From Pisolithus tinctorius (taxonomy: Eukaryota; Basidiomycota; Agaricomycetes; Boletales; Pisolithaceae): 64,000 nt of DNA. Location of the stretch: assembly GCA_024663395.1 (NCBI GenBank), contig JANFAH010000007.1, positions 2,046,001 through 2,110,000 on the forward strand. The letters are read 5' to 3'. The notes under the pieces are model-generated. The model ran no database searches, had not been told where the DNA came from, and saw only the letters and a program-made list of their open reading frames with translations. A program made the position numbers and the translations under genes. Positions 41,097 to 55,400 of this stretch are shown here, piece by piece (the stretch's first letter is position 1; each line of letters starts with the position of its first letter).

Positions 41097-43695
41097 ATGC
41101 ATATCGCAAACACACCCGTCTTGCCACTCCTCTACACCGTATTCCAGGTATTCTTTCTCGCATTTTAGCGAGTGTACCGTCTGATTTTGCTTTGCAGTCG
41201 ATATTTCAGGTGTTTCTACTGTGCCTGACAGGCTACTATCTTTCCTGGAAGGGCATCACAGACAAACGCACCCAGAGGACACTCAACAGCATCAATGTCT
41301 TTCTATTCACCCCTGCACTGCTCTTCTCCAAAGTAGCCTTCTTTCTTAGTCTAGGCATGTCCCCTCTGTCCCAGTCGTCATTGCGACTTTGCTAACATCT
41401 TACCACGAAGAGAAACTACGCGAGTTATGGGTCATCCCACTCTTCTTCTTGCTGGTATCCGGCTTATCTGGTCTCATTGCCAACGTATTCGCTCGAATAT
41501 GCTACCTTAAACGTTCCCAAAGGTATGTCCACCCTCTCCTTGCATTCATCTATACCCTCACCTTGCGGGAAGAAACTTTGCTATCGCCGCCTCCATGTTC
41601 ATGAATTCCAACTCTCTTCCTGTTGCACTAATGCAATCCCTTGTCGCCACGGTTCCAGGGCTAAAATGGACACCCGATGACGACCAAGACGCCATGTTTG
41701 GCAGGGCGCTCACCTATCTCGTTGTCTTTAGCACCCTTGGCATGATGGTAAGCCTTCTTTACTTGGCGTTTTCTTCGCTTCGTCACGTGTTCGACTACGC
41801 CATGTCTTACGTCCGTCTACAGCTACGGTGGAGTTATGGTGTCCAATTGCTCTCGCACGCAGATACGGAAGAGCCTGAGTTAATCGACCAGGCTGCATCA
41901 GGGCGTCCGGGTGAATCGGGCGCAAACAAAAAGATATGGATACAGAGTCCAACACCGGAAACCGGCTCCCGTGGATCAGCCCAGAACGCTCTCCAGGCAC
42001 AAATTTACCCCCGATACCGCCACCGAGAGTTCGCCGCCCACCTTCCCCCCGCAGGTTTCGGCGAAGAAATCTCCAGCTCGACGCCGCTTCATGCCTCGTC
42101 GGACTCCGACCTCGAAACAGATTCGGACGAGACGCTCGTCGTTCACCCACTCCCCGGGCCATCGCATCTCTCCAATACCACGTACACCCCGTCTTCACAC
42201 GACTATGCCATCGATGCACCCTCTCGTTCCACCACGGCGAGGGAACGGCTCCCCTCGTATCGTACTATCTCCCTATCCCAACCTTTACGCACCCTCATCC
42301 AACGGATACGCATACCAACTCCACCACCGCCTCTCTTCGCATCCCTCCTCGCACTCCTGCTCACACTTCCACCATTTCAGCCGATGCTCAAAAGCGATTT
42401 GGTGGCCCCTGTGAAAGGCGCACTGGACAGCGCAGGAGCGTGCAGCGTTCCCTTGACGTTGGTCGTGCTCGGGGGATGGTTTTGGGAAGATAATGGGAAG
42501 GAAGGGAAGGATGCTAAACGAAGACATAGTAGTGGAGCCGATGATGGTAGTATGACCGAGAGTACAGGACACGAAACAAGGATCCCAGGTGTACCCGGCC
42601 GGGCTGATGACGAGAGCGAACTCGAACAAGATGGAATCGAACGGGAGCTCCGAGAAAATCACGACAGCACTCACATACAGACACGTCGCCGGCAAGTTCT
42701 CGCATGTGGAAGCGTCGAACCGCTCGTTGCTCGCGATCGCACGCAAGAAGAGGCTCAGCATGGTGTTAGTCGCCGGGACAGCGGCAACATCTCCCGTTCT
42801 CCGTCGCTGTCGTCGCTATTCAGCGTGTTACAGGATATATGGAAGATGACCCCTGTTAGTGGGAGACGGAGGCGGAGGGGACCTATACATCTCGCAGATG
42901 ACGATGACGAACAGGATCGTGACGTAGATATCGAAGCGGGAGAGCATGCAATATGGCGTATGCGTTCGTCCACGAGCCTTAATGGGAAACAGACGGGCGG
43001 ACATACCGATGCCATCGTTGACAACGACCCTACTAAAGCTGTCCGTCCTACACCTCCCCCAGGCGAAACAACAACTGTCGTCGTCACTCTTCTATCCAGA
43101 ATGATCCTCACGCCGCTCCTTATTCTCCCCTTAATGGCTTTCCTCAAAATAAGGGGTGATGGAGAGGGTGGCATCAAGGTGTTTGACGAGTACGTGTCTC
43201 TCCCTCTCACCTTCTCTATAACGTGCCCACACGTATTATCTGGTGCTCATGTTTCATCAGTCCCGTGTTCATCGTAGCAACGATTCTGCTAGTTGCGTCA
43301 CCACCTGCGTTGACCCTTGCACAGGTTCGTTCGTTCATTATGTAAGTACTTCCTCGATCTGTCGCTAACTCGATCCTGCGCATTCCGTATCGCAGATCTC
43401 GCAAAGGGCCGCAGCAGAGTCAAAACCCAAACCCGAACTCGAGGTCACACCTGCAACTACCGCATCAACTTCCTCAGGACCAACACCTGCCCCGTCTGAC
43501 ATATCCACTGCAGCATCGGCTCCAGCGCCAGTGTCCCCTCCAACATCACCAACACTCACCGGGGCATCATCGTCCGAAGCAAATTCACCATTCGAGCGCC
43601 TGATCTCCCGTACTGTCTTTTGGGCCTACTGTGTGGTCACTCCACCGGTAACGATTGCTTGTGTATTGATCGGGATGGTCTTTATGTCGCTGTGA
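41097..43695 (+). CDS. PIN-like auxin efflux carrier family membrane transporter
   Basis: Seven exons: 41,097-41,147, 41,198-41,348, 41,411-41,522, 41,573-41,747, 41,823-43,189, 43,261-43,324 and 43,396-43,695. All phases close, giving 739 residues. MHIANTPVLPLLYTVFQ is the first membrane segment, then SIFQVFLLCLTGYYL, SINVFLFTPALLFSKVAFF, WVIPLFFLLVSGLSGL, FAIAASMFMNSNSLPVALMQ and TYLVVFSTLGMM. A long hydrophilic loop (exon 5, about 350 residues) is rich in S, P, D and E. C-terminal membrane segments are VVVTLLSRMILTPLLILP, PVFIVATILLVASPP and VVTPPVTIACVLIGMV. The family (Mem_trans) sits in the ER or plasma membrane; the substrate in fungi is unproven. Start chosen because it opens the first transmembrane helix. 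Confidence 0.88.
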
Positions 43696-44404
43696 TAATG
43701 CTGTTGAGGTTCTTTTCTTTTCTTTTGTCTCGTACTGTACGTGCGCTTCGTATTCGATGATTTTTCGTGCTTCATTTGGTGGTATGAAGAGAAGTAGGGA
43801 AGGTCTCGCTTCGTTTTATAGTAGAAGGGTAGCCTCACGGTTGGACGGGTCCTTGGTGAAATTTAACTTCCGTAGACTGACTTCATGAGATGCAAGGTTT
43901 TTTCTTTGTCTCATTTCCACTTCATGGCTACTTACGCACGTGCATGTATATATATCACGGGCAGCGGTATGGACATTGGTATGTGTAGCATGTAGCAACT
44001 CGCGTCATTTTTCGTGGAGTATGTTGTGAACGACAGAGACTGAAGCCTCTGGTTAAGAGACAGTCTGGGAACATCAGTCTATTTGAACGTACTCCGAATT
44101 GTCGCTTTGTATGATACTCGGACTAACTTGGACACTAGTACGAAAGCGCAACAACACCTTAGCTGGTAAGAAGACAGAGCAATCGTAACTCAGGATGCAA
44201 GATACGGGGAAGGGACTTGCACTCAGACACACGACTCCAGGCTGGCATCAATTGACATAAGTCGGCACGTGCCACTGGACAAGGTTTCATAATGCACGAA
44301 TCAAATGTTCAGGCCTAGGCCCGACTTGAATAGCAACTTGCAAGAAATCCATACTCAGGTGAAGTCCGGGTCCTGTTTAGACCCGCGAGCAACACTCATT
44401 TCAG
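43696..44404. other. intergenic region between carrier and F-box gene
   Basis: Normal CpG. It should hold the carrier's 3' UTR and the F-box promoter or a first small exon. No other gene is seen. Confidence 0.4.
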
Positions 44405-45951
44405 GAGTCCAGGACGAGCGTGAAAGGCCTTTCCGATGTTAGAGCCGAACTAGTCCGCCTGCAATCCAGGGAATTGGAACTTCTCCAGGAGCTGTTAGAT
44501 GCCCGCAGAGCTATAGCACCTCAGAAAGTCGTGATCGACGAGTTGATCAGAACCAGCACTGTGCCACCCATCGACCGCCTTCCAAATGAGTTGCTTGCAC
44601 AGATATTCCTCCTTGTCAAACACACATTGGAAAATCTGACCTGCGTCTCGCGCCGTTGGAGGGCCGTGATCATGGACACCCCTAGTATCTGGAGCGAGAT
44701 CTGGTTGGAAAACTACATAACCTCGACTTTGTTGAAGCTGCACTTGGAAAGAAGTCGACAAGCCCCTCTTACAATCTTCCTCAGAGTATACGACCCGGAG
44801 CTATTGGACGTTGTTGCAGCTCATCCGAACCGTTGGCACGCTCTTTGGATCCTTTGCGATACCCTGGAATTCCTGGACAGAATCTGCTACCTGGGATTGC
44901 CATCCCTTGAGTTGCTCGTCTTATCTCTGGAACGGGACTGTGCCAAATCCCTACCTATGATATACTCACGTCTCTCTGCTCTCAAGCATCTACAACTTCG
45001 GCGATTGAGCGCATCCTTCTCGGCTTCCAGTATGACTGCTAACCTCCTGGGTAATAGTGCACCACACAGCGCCTTCCTGGGGAATATTCCTGCTGAATCG
45101 TTGACCAAACTGTCGCTCTGGGGTACCACTTATGGTTCGAAATTTCCACGAGACAGCATCCACTTTCCTGTTCTTGAGTACCTCATACTTCGAATCATTG
45201 ATCCTATGTCGTTTTTGGAAGCCGTTGTGGCGCCAAGGCTCGAACGCTTTGAATTTTCCGAGCAATACTGTGGACATCACATCTGCAGAGCGTTTAAGGG
45301 ACCTAATTCGAAGTTCGACAACGTCCGCCACCTTATTTTTGCTGAGTTCCTTCACGTGACACCCCACCAAGATACATCGGATATGGCCAAGGAACTCTGC
45401 CAGGTATTTCATGGCCTGCGTCATGCAACCATTAATATGCAATACCTCTTTTCGTTGTTTCCCCCTGCCGAGTGGTGGGCCATCCAGATGACCACCATAG
45501 CCCTATCGACAACTGGATGCACCTCGAGAGCCTAGACATACAAGATTTCGTTTCCTTTCGAGTGAATCACTACGAACATCACATGGATTGGTTCATGAAG
45601 CGGAGGAACTTGGGACATCGAACGTTGCGTCTAAAACTCATCTATGAACCTGTCTCCGATTATGTGATAACCCCGGAGCCTTCCAACGCCGCCGATGTCC
45701 GTCATTGGAGTTGTATCGCATTCCAGTGCCTTCTCAAACGTATGTCTCTATGTCGGCGGGTTCACTGCTATTGGTGGGTGGGCCATTTTGCGTGTTTTAA
45801 TACGAAGGTAATTACTTCATTTTAATTGGAGTTCACCTGTCTTCGGAGCAGGCCCAATTAGTAAAACGGACTTGGCTGCACTGGTACAGACGTGTCCTAT
45901 CCGCACAGTGGATGTGCTGGGTGCCCAGCTTTGGGCTCTGTGACTTCTTTG
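44405..45951 (+). CDS. F-box protein with N-terminal coiled coil, one frameshift
   Basis: It opens after an ATTTCAG acceptor at 44,404, so a small first exon probably lies upstream; no ATG was fixed. The N-terminal coiled coil (LVRLQSRELELLQELLDARR) leads to the F-box PPIDRLPNELLAQIFLLV, CVSRRWRAVIMDTPSIWSEI. Leucine-rich repeat-like segments follow. Near 45,470 the frame must shift by one base (frame ending at 45,535 versus frame from 45,472, which reads MHLESLDIQDFVSF). A final exon near 45,835-45,951 ends VDVLGAQLWAL. F-box proteins bring substrates to SCF ubiquitin ligases. The frameshift may be a true mutation or a sequence error. Confidence 0.7.
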
Positions 45952-47550
45952 CCATACTGTCATTGTGTGGTGAGTTTCCAACTTGGTTCCACTTTTACAA
46001 GCTGAACTTTTGTTCATTGTCTAGTAAGTTACAGAGTCCATACCACATTCCATTCGCTGTGGCTATGGCGTGGGTATATTTAGAAAGGGATACACCATGT
46101 CGTGTAGAATGCAGTTTACCCACTGTAACCAGCGACGTGTTACTCTGTCTGCTGTCGTGTTACTTCCAGATATCTGTCACGGATGTCCTCAATCTTCAGG
46201 CGCATTTGTCATGGATGTCTTGACCTCAGTCTTCAAGTGCATCTGTGGCAGATGCTCCTCATGTCGTCTACGCTCTTTTTCGAAATCCTCGTACTAAGAT
46301 ATCACATGAGCCCGAATTGAGAAGGCGAGTGATGATGCAGTACTGGATTTACTTATCCGTGGCATATTTTATCCTGTAAGATTGCAAAGCGACGGCGATC
46401 ATCAGGACCCTCGTCCAATCGCCAACGGGATGATGTTCGCCTGGCTCTCGCCTTCTGCTCAACTAATCGTCGTACTTTCTGCTTCTTTCTTCTAATGGAA
46501 TAACGCACATTAGGATTTTCGTCGAAGAAAAGCATCTACCCTTACTCGCCCATCCTGCCTCCCTCCTTGACTTGCCAACGGCCCACCCATGATAGGTGTC
46601 AGACAGGGAATCAAAGTTTCGACCACACGTGCCATAGCCGCAGAAAGGAACGATCCAGACCCCAGGTTCATCATCCTCAAGACCACTGGTGCGGGCTTTT
46701 ATAGCAATCGCGGGTGTTGAATGTCGCCCCCTTCCGAATGACCACCTTGGGAAGACGAGCTTATAGCGTTTTCATGTACGCCGTCATCACGAGAGCCACA
46801 GGCTACCCTCCTCTCGTGGGCATCGGGATGAAGGTCTTCCGTCGACGTCCTTCCAGGAGACAAAACAGTCTGGTTTGGAGCAACCAAAGACTCCTCCTTA
46901 ACCACTTCTGATACTGCGGACAGAAGATCGAATAAATTCCGCACTTCTCTTACAGAACGTCGGAACGGGGTCTGCCCGCATTAAGTCTTTCGGTCATATC
47001 CTTGGTTACGTGGACGCACTTGACACAAAGAAGCCCGAGAACTCTAATTTTGGTGCATCCAAGCCAAACCTTGTCCTGGTTATGTCTCTGAGTGTTCCAC
47101 CGGAACAAAACTACTTGTAGTGTGAACTATAAGCTGGAGGACCCTGGAACCGCAGAAAATATATAAAGGCGGTACCCAATGCGTCCGACATTACGGTATG
47201 ACGAAGGCCATCCAAACATAAGACCGGTCTGATGGTATAACCTATTTGATAGGGTATTCAACGTCAGCATACAACTTGGAGGATGTACGTACCAAAGACA
47301 CAGGCGCTATCTGCGCAGAAGGAACGCCGTTCCAACCGGAATGCTCGATACGAACACACGGGACGTACCAACCACGAGTCGCCACCGATGACAGAAAGCT
47401 CGACATCGCGGATGGCATACGCGAATGTCAAAACACATAAATCGTTGAGCCGCTCGTACACGAATGAAATGCAAACTCCGGGAAAGCGTTGCTGAAAGTT
47501 TAATCGCAACTTTGATAGACCCGCCTCTCGTCGCCACCTAAGGCAGTTGG
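45952..47550. other. CpG-normal gene-poor DNA
   Basis: Only short frames. No recognisable protein or RNA gene. Confidence 0.3.
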
Positions 47551-48400
47551 CTAAAACATTGACAAAGGCCTTTTAGCCGTGCAGATGTCCGTTGATGGAT
47601 AGGCTTTCAAGGTGCTGCCAGTTATAAACCGTGTTTGAGCCCTTTGCACAGCAGAGGATTGGGATTTTGGCGTGTTCCAGGAGTACCAAGTGATACACAC
47701 CAGGAATGCCGCAGACTCCAATACGGTTTCGTCATCTCGAGAGTTGCGATACAATTCAAGGTGGTCAACGGTGCTGAACTTGCCACTAACGCCCACGAAA
47801 GTGTCATGCAGCGACAAATCTGAGCGGAACCGATGACCTTCAGGTGCGTGAGTTTAGGCGCAGACACAGTGAAGTGAGTCTCTGACGGGGCAGGGATTCA
47901 AGACGAAACGCAGAATTGATTACATCGTGCGAAGAGAACTCGGGTTCCAGGGCCAGCGTCCTCGCGCTCGAATGTATCTCGAACATTCCAATTTCTCCGG
48001 AAAAATGGATGTCTTCTACACGGGGAGCGCGTTCGGGCCAAAGGAATGGGAGGGGCCAACTCTTCCGGTCGGCAGAGGGAAATTCGCAATCGACACGGAT
48101 GTTAGCGAAGAAAGGGACAAGCGGCTAACATTTTCAAGGCCATGAATGCTGGGGAAAGTGGAGTCGTTCGCGCAACTTTATAGTGAGGCTGCGCCGGCGC
48201 TCTGCACAAGTGGTAGCGAGCTGAAGTTGTCGTATAAACCTTGCGTCTTGAGCCAGTGACCGTCCAATCACAAGGGTCGATTTCAACGTCCAGTAGTGAC
48301 TTAGAGCTCCGCGTGATATGGGTCTCGATGCGCGGTCTGTTTCATAACAAGGACACTCCGATGGTAGTTTGCAGAACGGAGTGCGCCAGATCACATTTCT
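47551..48400 (-). pseudogene. F-box/LRR-like relic
   Basis: Minus-strand pieces in shifting frames read like the C-terminal half of a mushroom F-box protein: ANIRVDCEFPSADRKSW, VEDIHFSGEIGMFEIHSS, LTSLCLRLNSRTLKVIG, TFVGVSGKFSTVDHLELYR and a tail near 47,600. No F-box is left. The assignment is by style of sequence only. Confidence 0.35.
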
Positions 48401-49056
48401 CCGTCAAGAAAGCCCCGGCTTTCTCTATGTAGCACCATCACAATACCTCTGAGTCTTTACGGCGTTACATTAACCTATCCGGTGGTTCACACTTCATCGT
48501 ACGAGTTGATCCAGGTGGCAACGCTAGTAGCGTGCTGGGCATCGATGAGAATGTTAACACGGCAAATCAGCTGCAGACTACAAACGGCTGTGGTTGCGAT
48601 TGTTACATAGTTGCATGCGGGGCATGTAACAGTTCTTCTTGCGCTCCATCAGACCTTACTCCGATAAACGTTGGTCACATCTGGCTTTCCTTTCACTGTC
48701 ATTGCACTTTCTATGTCGTGGAGCGGTAAACTTGTTTTAGAAGCATGTTTGGGGTTGCCGGGGACCTACAAGGGTTACTTATAGTACTTGAAGTTTGAAC
48801 GCCCTGTGCTAGAAGTGCTATTGCAGGATTGTTAGCGAGACATAATTCGCTCTCGAAACACGCTGAGAGAACCACGTTACAACGATTGAAACCACGAGAA
48901 TTCGGTGTGCAACGCCTTTTAGTACTAGTCGCTAACAACCATTTCATCGATCAATCGGCCCTACAGATACCAAGGTGCGTGTTCGATGTTCAGACACTAT
49001 TCAACAGCTACTGATGCTGATCGTGATACCGGCGTGGATCCAATCCCATCCCGTCC
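48401..49056. other. spacer, nothing recognised
   Basis: CpG-normal DNA with short frames only. Confidence 0.25.
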
Positions 49057-49430
49057 GTGAATGAACTTGTTGAAGCACACGCAGTGCTGTTCGCGTTGGA
49101 GGAGCAAGAACGAGACCTCACCACAGAACTCAGTGATTTCCGCGCTGTTGTTGACTTAGAGACACAAAGTCAAGGAATGCATCAGGTGATTGCTTGTTTC
49201 TCCTACCAACCGCCTTTTCAAACGAGATGCTTTTGCGAATTTCCGAGTTAAGGCTTCTGGACGAGTACTACCCGGATTTTCGTGCGCTCTGGAAAGGAGG
49301 GATGGCAGAGGCGTCGCGGGGGCGGTCGAAGGCGCGAGAGTCTTACTCAAGAGTGTTGGTAAAGGCCGCGCCGTTGGCAAGCCTGCAGGCTTCAGGGCGT
49401 GCACTTATTCTGTCACCTCAAAACTGAGAA
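49057..49430 (+). pseudogene. F-box gene relic (N-terminus only)
   Basis: 49,057 onward reads NELVEAHAVLFALEEQERDL and LTTELSDFRAVVDLE, a coiled coil like that of the F-box gene at 44.4 kb. After frame changes near 49,200 it reads SPTNRLF and FSNEMLLRISEL, recalling the F-box PxNRLPxEMLLRIF core. The rest is lost. Confidence 0.4.
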
Positions 49431-52400
49431 TCTTTCTGAGTGTCAAAGGCGAAGTCCCCCACTGGATAATTACCGGAGGAAGAGTTACTAATAGTTAATA
49501 CCCCTGACGAGTGAATTTCGGGCCCTGAGTGAATAGCACAGAACCACACTTCACCTGATGAAAACCGTTGCGAAGCGTACACGAACCTTCCACTCATCGG
49601 TGCTCCATTGACGAAATCATGAACATCTCGTGGGCTGGCAATCCTAAGGACGAGGATTGAGTGATACATACCAGTGTATGCAGATCGTACTTACAAAGAC
49701 CATGTATATATACCTGTCAATGAGCCTTACTTGGACAAAGTTATAGGAAACTTTCCTGGTTCCGGGAGCGATCTGAGGTGAAAGGTACCTGTCAAAAATT
49801 AAGTAAGCAAAGCTCTCCCGCAACCAGACTATAAAAGCATACCTCGACCCCAAGAAAATGGACAATAGTATTGAATCGACTCGGTCCACAGTATCCACAA
49901 TTCATGGCCCACTCGACATCCACAATACTGACAGTCGATGCGTCGCGCGAACTGTTATTGGCCCAGCTGCTAGTGGCTTGCTACTCAGGAGCACGGGAAG
50001 CAATGACAGTCATGAGACATCTGAAATCCAGCTGGAAGGGCCATAAGAGTCTGGAGTGATTACCTGGTTCAGCGGAGGAAGACAGACGGTAGCTTCATGC
50101 CATGTGGCAGCGAAGAGAAGAGGCGATAAGAACTAATCGTGTTACTTAGGGTCGGCAACAGCAGCGAGGACGGGGCTGAAGGCGACCAGAGCGGTGTACG
50201 TGGGAAGCGATTACTAGTTGTCAAGCTGATTGGAAGCGGTCGAACATCCGTGCAGGATGCTGACAAAGAATGCATGGGCATCTTGAAGTTACGGAGGAGG
50301 ATTGACTACATCAAACATTTGGAGGTTAGGAATAAGTTGCGTAATCATCGAAAAGCCAAATCTTCGTCGCAGTACATATTATCTCCAGTGTAGTCAGAGA
50401 AGCAAGATTCAATGTGCTTACTGTGATGGAGTGTTGATGATGAGTGGTCGTCACATCCGGCGTCATGCACATTCCGGTAGGCCGTGCATGATAGCCACAT
50501 CCGTCCTCCCTTGATAATTCCTGTTCGATCAACAAAGGGTCCGAAACTCACAGGCGAAAAAAGTGTACATACTTTGTATGAGGCAGACCCCCTCCAAGTC
50601 CATCTGATCATATCGCACGTTTGCATTTTGGCGCCCGGAAATTAAAGTTCAGCAGGCACTCGAACGCTGACACCACCGGCGGAACCAAAGGGGGGCTACC
50701 TAAAGTCCTCGGACAGCCGGATTTTGCAGGGACGGACGCCTGACAAAGTGGCAAGCGCCGAGCCGACTGAAATGAAGTGTCAATATAGGTAGAGCAACTT
50801 TGTACGTATTCGAAGGGTGTCTTTCCGCTACTGAATGATGTCGGCAGCCCGTCGGGAAGCCGTAAGTGCATTGGGAACGACCGAGCTGAGATTTGAGAAG
50901 GCCGGAAGAGAAGAACGCGCCCAGTACCCGGGTGAGCTTCGACCAGCGTTTGTTCCAGTCAACATGACGAGCCGGGGCTCCGAGATTGAACTCCTGAGCT
51001 GCCACCTTTGCATAGCAAAACCACTCCCATTGGCAGCTGCCACGTGCGTATTGGCAAAGTCCAGCCCTTCCCAGCTCCAACAGAGGGGAACCGATACTGT
51101 GCATCAAGGGTCAAAAACGCCTAAGCTAATACTACGATCACCTTGCTCCGAGCAGATTGACACACTCCTGTTCTTGGACAACTGATAGGCTATGAATCTG
51201 TCCACGTCAACGTCCATGCTGACTCGTCGCTTGACATAACAACCGGAGTTGTCATCTCCTCGCTCTTTGTTCTTGTCAATCTGCATGCTTGAAGGTAAGT
51301 ACAAGAAAACTCCAAACGTCGATTCCATGGCAGCCGCTGCTCGGGTGCTGAGCAAGACTGACAGTCCAAGGAGCCTGGGAGCGTCGGACGTGGCAGACGT
51401 CATTTTCGCACGTGAGCTGAGGGATTCCGTGCCGCAGCTCCGACGGCTTCGAACACTGAATGGCAGTTTCTCCATGGGCATCAGCTTAGCATGACAAAAC
51501 ACCACAAGTGAATGATACAAATTTTCAATACTGGCTCTAATCTTAACTACCACGACTGCCGCCACTACCAATTTTTGGAAGGATTACGGCGACTGGCAAG
51601 GTTTCGCTTCCGAAACAGCGCCGCAGTGGAGGAGACAGTACAACTGGACCGCAGCAAGTAAGTACTTGGGTGCAAGAAGCACACCAGATTCAGTATCTTT
51701 CGTCCCTCTAGCTGTGTACGTACGTACTTGGTCTAACACCGGTATTTTTATGCTTCCGTGGCAATCGGCTAGGTCGTATCGTGACAGTGGTCGTATCACC
51801 CGCGATCCTATGACTTACTTTATGGGTCAGACTCAACGCCTCATGGCCTACATGATTCCCTTACTAGGTCAGCACTTCCTCATCACCCCACCCTCCCTCC
51901 GTTGGTTAGCACAAGTCTCACGTACGCGATGTATGTCGATGACCACCATTTCACCTGTTATGGAGTTGGTGGTGGCGCGCTGTGAACAGAATCTGATGCG
52001 GGCTTCTACCGTTCTCCAGCGAATTCCCGCTGTGTAATCACTTCGGGGATCAAGCCAGGCAATCTAAGCGTCTTCACTCACTTGATCATGGTTTGTTTAC
52101 GAGTAAATGGCCCCGAAAACTGCTAGGTCTTCAGGGTTTTCAGTCTCAATGTCTCACCCCATATACTTTCACGGGCCGTTATCTTATCACGTAACGGAGA
52201 TTCATCAGGTAAGTACGGTAGCGATGATGGCACCGTATAAGGCTCGTCAAGCCAGCACCTAGTAGTGATCCTCAGTATTCTCTCACGATAGTGGACCCAC
52301 AAGTTATTACGGACGTAGCCAGTTTTATTTCCGAGTGGAGCGCACAACGTTGTTCAGCTTTGGATCGTCACTGCTTGGATTCTTGGACACACAACAGTCT

Positions 52401-55400
52401 TGTTGATCATGATCGACGGCTGATCATACCCCTAAAATTTACAACGTCGAGGGCGATGACCCTGCTCCGCCATTGTCGAGTACGCGGTATTAATGCGGAG
52501 GTTGTTGTGTCTATGCACAGTGATCATCCGGCCAACCTGTAAATGCGGTGGATTGCTGTGCTCATTATCTTGCACATTCTAGTCTCCTTGATTCATGAAA
52601 ATCACAGGCCGCTAGCGAGAATAGGTAAGGATCGGATGTAATCTCTAACCAAGCAAGGACGAAGGACGACTTGTGGTACAACGATTCTTATCTTGTGCCG
52701 GAAACTTTGTTCTTTCCTACAAGTGTGTTATCAGCTATCGTCAATCCGTCAGGTTTAACGATTTCCAGGCATCGGCGACGAAAATTCACCCGATGGTCGG
52801 TGGCTGATGAAGTAAGCGGAGTTGGTCAACTTCACTAGTACTATCCAAAGCTGGATGCGCTATCCTGCGATTCGAAACCTTGATTGTTGACGAAAACCTT
52901 GAAACTTGGACGCTGCCCTACGTGATATGAATGAGTTACGCCTCGCGGGTTAGTGATCGACGGTACTGGTATTATTTCCCGATTGCATCATGTGGCTTGG
53001 GGTGTCATCAAAAAGGCAGCGAAGGGTCCCGCATATCGGCAGTTTCGAGTTGTGGGTCCACATCCCTATATGGTCAGTTAAGTCACAAGTGATAATAAGC
53101 AGGGCCAAAGATCAGGGAGAAGTGATACAACTGAGTCTTCGCGGTTGCAGGCTGCGTAATCAAGATACTGCGGCGAAGGACAGTCCCACATCTTGCAGGG
53201 AGATAGCATCACGTGCGCATGATCTGTGATGAGACGAGGCCATTCATAGGAAAAGAACTTTGTTTCACGACTTCCCCGCCATACGTTAACCTAGCTCATC
53301 ATAGAAACCTTAATAGTATCGGCCACTTGATCACGGACGTTAGAACCTACACAAGATACCCACGATATCTTAGATGGGCTAGTACGACTTCCATCGATGA
53401 TCAGCGGAGCCCCGAGGCACAGGATCATTGTAAACTCCCCTCACATACGAAGATATGATGTAGGAACGAACCGATGTTATAGCAAAGTCTTGAGGAAGCA
53501 AGCAGCTAGTGGCCAAAGATAATGAAGGTGCGGTGCAAGTGGAAAGAACATTGCTGTACTGGGTGGCTGTGTAAATGAGGGCATATGAAACAACACCGCT
53601 GATGTTATACAGTATGCAGGGAAAGAAGTGCAGTGACGAGCATCGCTGCTGTGAAGACTTGTTAGATGAACTCACTGGCTCCCTTCATTCAGAAACGGTT
53701 TTGGGCAGTCTTCCCAGCGTGTGCGTGCAGTAGTCGGCCTATGGAAAGCATCATGGACCATGGTTATTTTGCTGTACTTGCGGATCTATGTCCGTAGGGG
53801 GCGTGGCCGTGTGTGTGTAGTACAGCGAATTTGACAGGACTCAGACATGACGTCTGTCGGGAATGCGGAATGGCCAGTCACACAATACCGGTGCAAGGTC
53901 ATGTGCGAGCACGGAATGTCGATCGAGATAAATGAGATCTCAGTTGGTTTCTCCGGGTCCATGGAAATCTGTACATGGAGTAGCGCGACTGCTGACCCAC
54001 CGCCGAAATCTGATGATGCCAAACGGACTTGCGATCTCGAACTTAGACTGAGATGTTACGACGAGATTCATTGCAAAGTGTCCACGAGCTACCTATTGAT
54101 GGCTGTCCGCGGATTCCGGGCGTATTTGCTTGCAACGGAGGATGAGTGTTACTTACCTCTCCATGAAAACACACTAGACAGCGCGTCATCAAACCTAGCG
54201 AAACCGCGCTAGAACATACGCGTCTTAAGTCGTATCTCACGAACGCCATTTGTACTAAATCGCTGCCATGCGCAACAACGGTTCTATGTGTAACGCCTAG
54301 ACTTTGCTGTGTCTTGAGAAATACCAGGCGATGGTGGTGAGCGACTATGTCAAGGTAGATAGGTAACATTGTTGTTGAGATGGCTCCGGCGAAAGCAAAC
54401 TCCGGCAGGTTAGCTCCATGATACCATCTACGCTGTGAGGAACCTCTCGAAACTGTCAATAGACCTGTCAGTGCAGAATTAGAACAAGGCCATAGTGCCA
54501 TCACAACCATCGTCCCCGTTAAAACTGAATATCGAAGTGAAGAGAAAGCCTGTTAGTTCCACGGACGCCGCGTCAGGTCACCCAGTGGCGTTAGGTAAAT
54601 AAGTCATACGTCTCTGAGGAGAGAAACCGTCTACCTGCCGAGCGTTGAAACCATCGATCTGACATGTCCCCCTCGGGCATTCGCTAAGGTACTACATATG
54701 CACCCGTTCGAACGTTTGAAGGTGTCTAGTGCAACTCTAATAGATCGAGGTACCTGAGTTCAGGGGGGGGCCGTCGCTGGCAGTCGTTGGCATGTCTTCC
54801 CGTGAATGTTTGGAGGGATTGATAAGAATGAAAATTTTTATCAACCTGAAAGTGTGGCCAATACTGTCGAAGTGAAATCGACGATTGATCCGCCCAATGT
54901 CAAAGTGACGTGTGAGGGAATAGCGCCACATTTCGCCATATCGATTGAGTTGGCTCTGAACCTCCAATACATACATATCGCCAATGTTACGCTGGCGAGG
55001 CTATGATCGCAGTTTACGGATGGCGACCTGGATGGATCATGTGGATGTGGCTAGGAAATGCATTGCTGTGGGCTAGCCAGGTTTGACATTTAGAGGAATA
55101 TGAACGTGCGTACTTGCCAACTTTGCAGTGGTGCATGCGCATGGGACAAATGATCGCACCACACCGTCTGATTTGGACACCCGCGACCGCAAAGGTGATG
55201 AGCGGAGGACCCGAGTTAGCCGAATAAGGTGGTTTGAATGGCGGCCAGTCCGGTCATCTCCCTCAGTTTACAGGAAATAACATGTCCTGATAACAATGGC
55301 GACTCGACTGCGGGGCAGTAGCAAAGCTTCATAACATCTGTTGCAAGAGCCCGTCGTCATCGAAACTCGTGGGGCTCTTCGGGCAAGCCGTCGGCATTTC

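Noticed and set aside
41911..42493. Long overlapping plus and minus frames in the middle of the carrier gene.
   Set aside because: The carrier frame is open through the whole exon and joins transmembrane segments on both sides; the others are shadows in GC-rich DNA.
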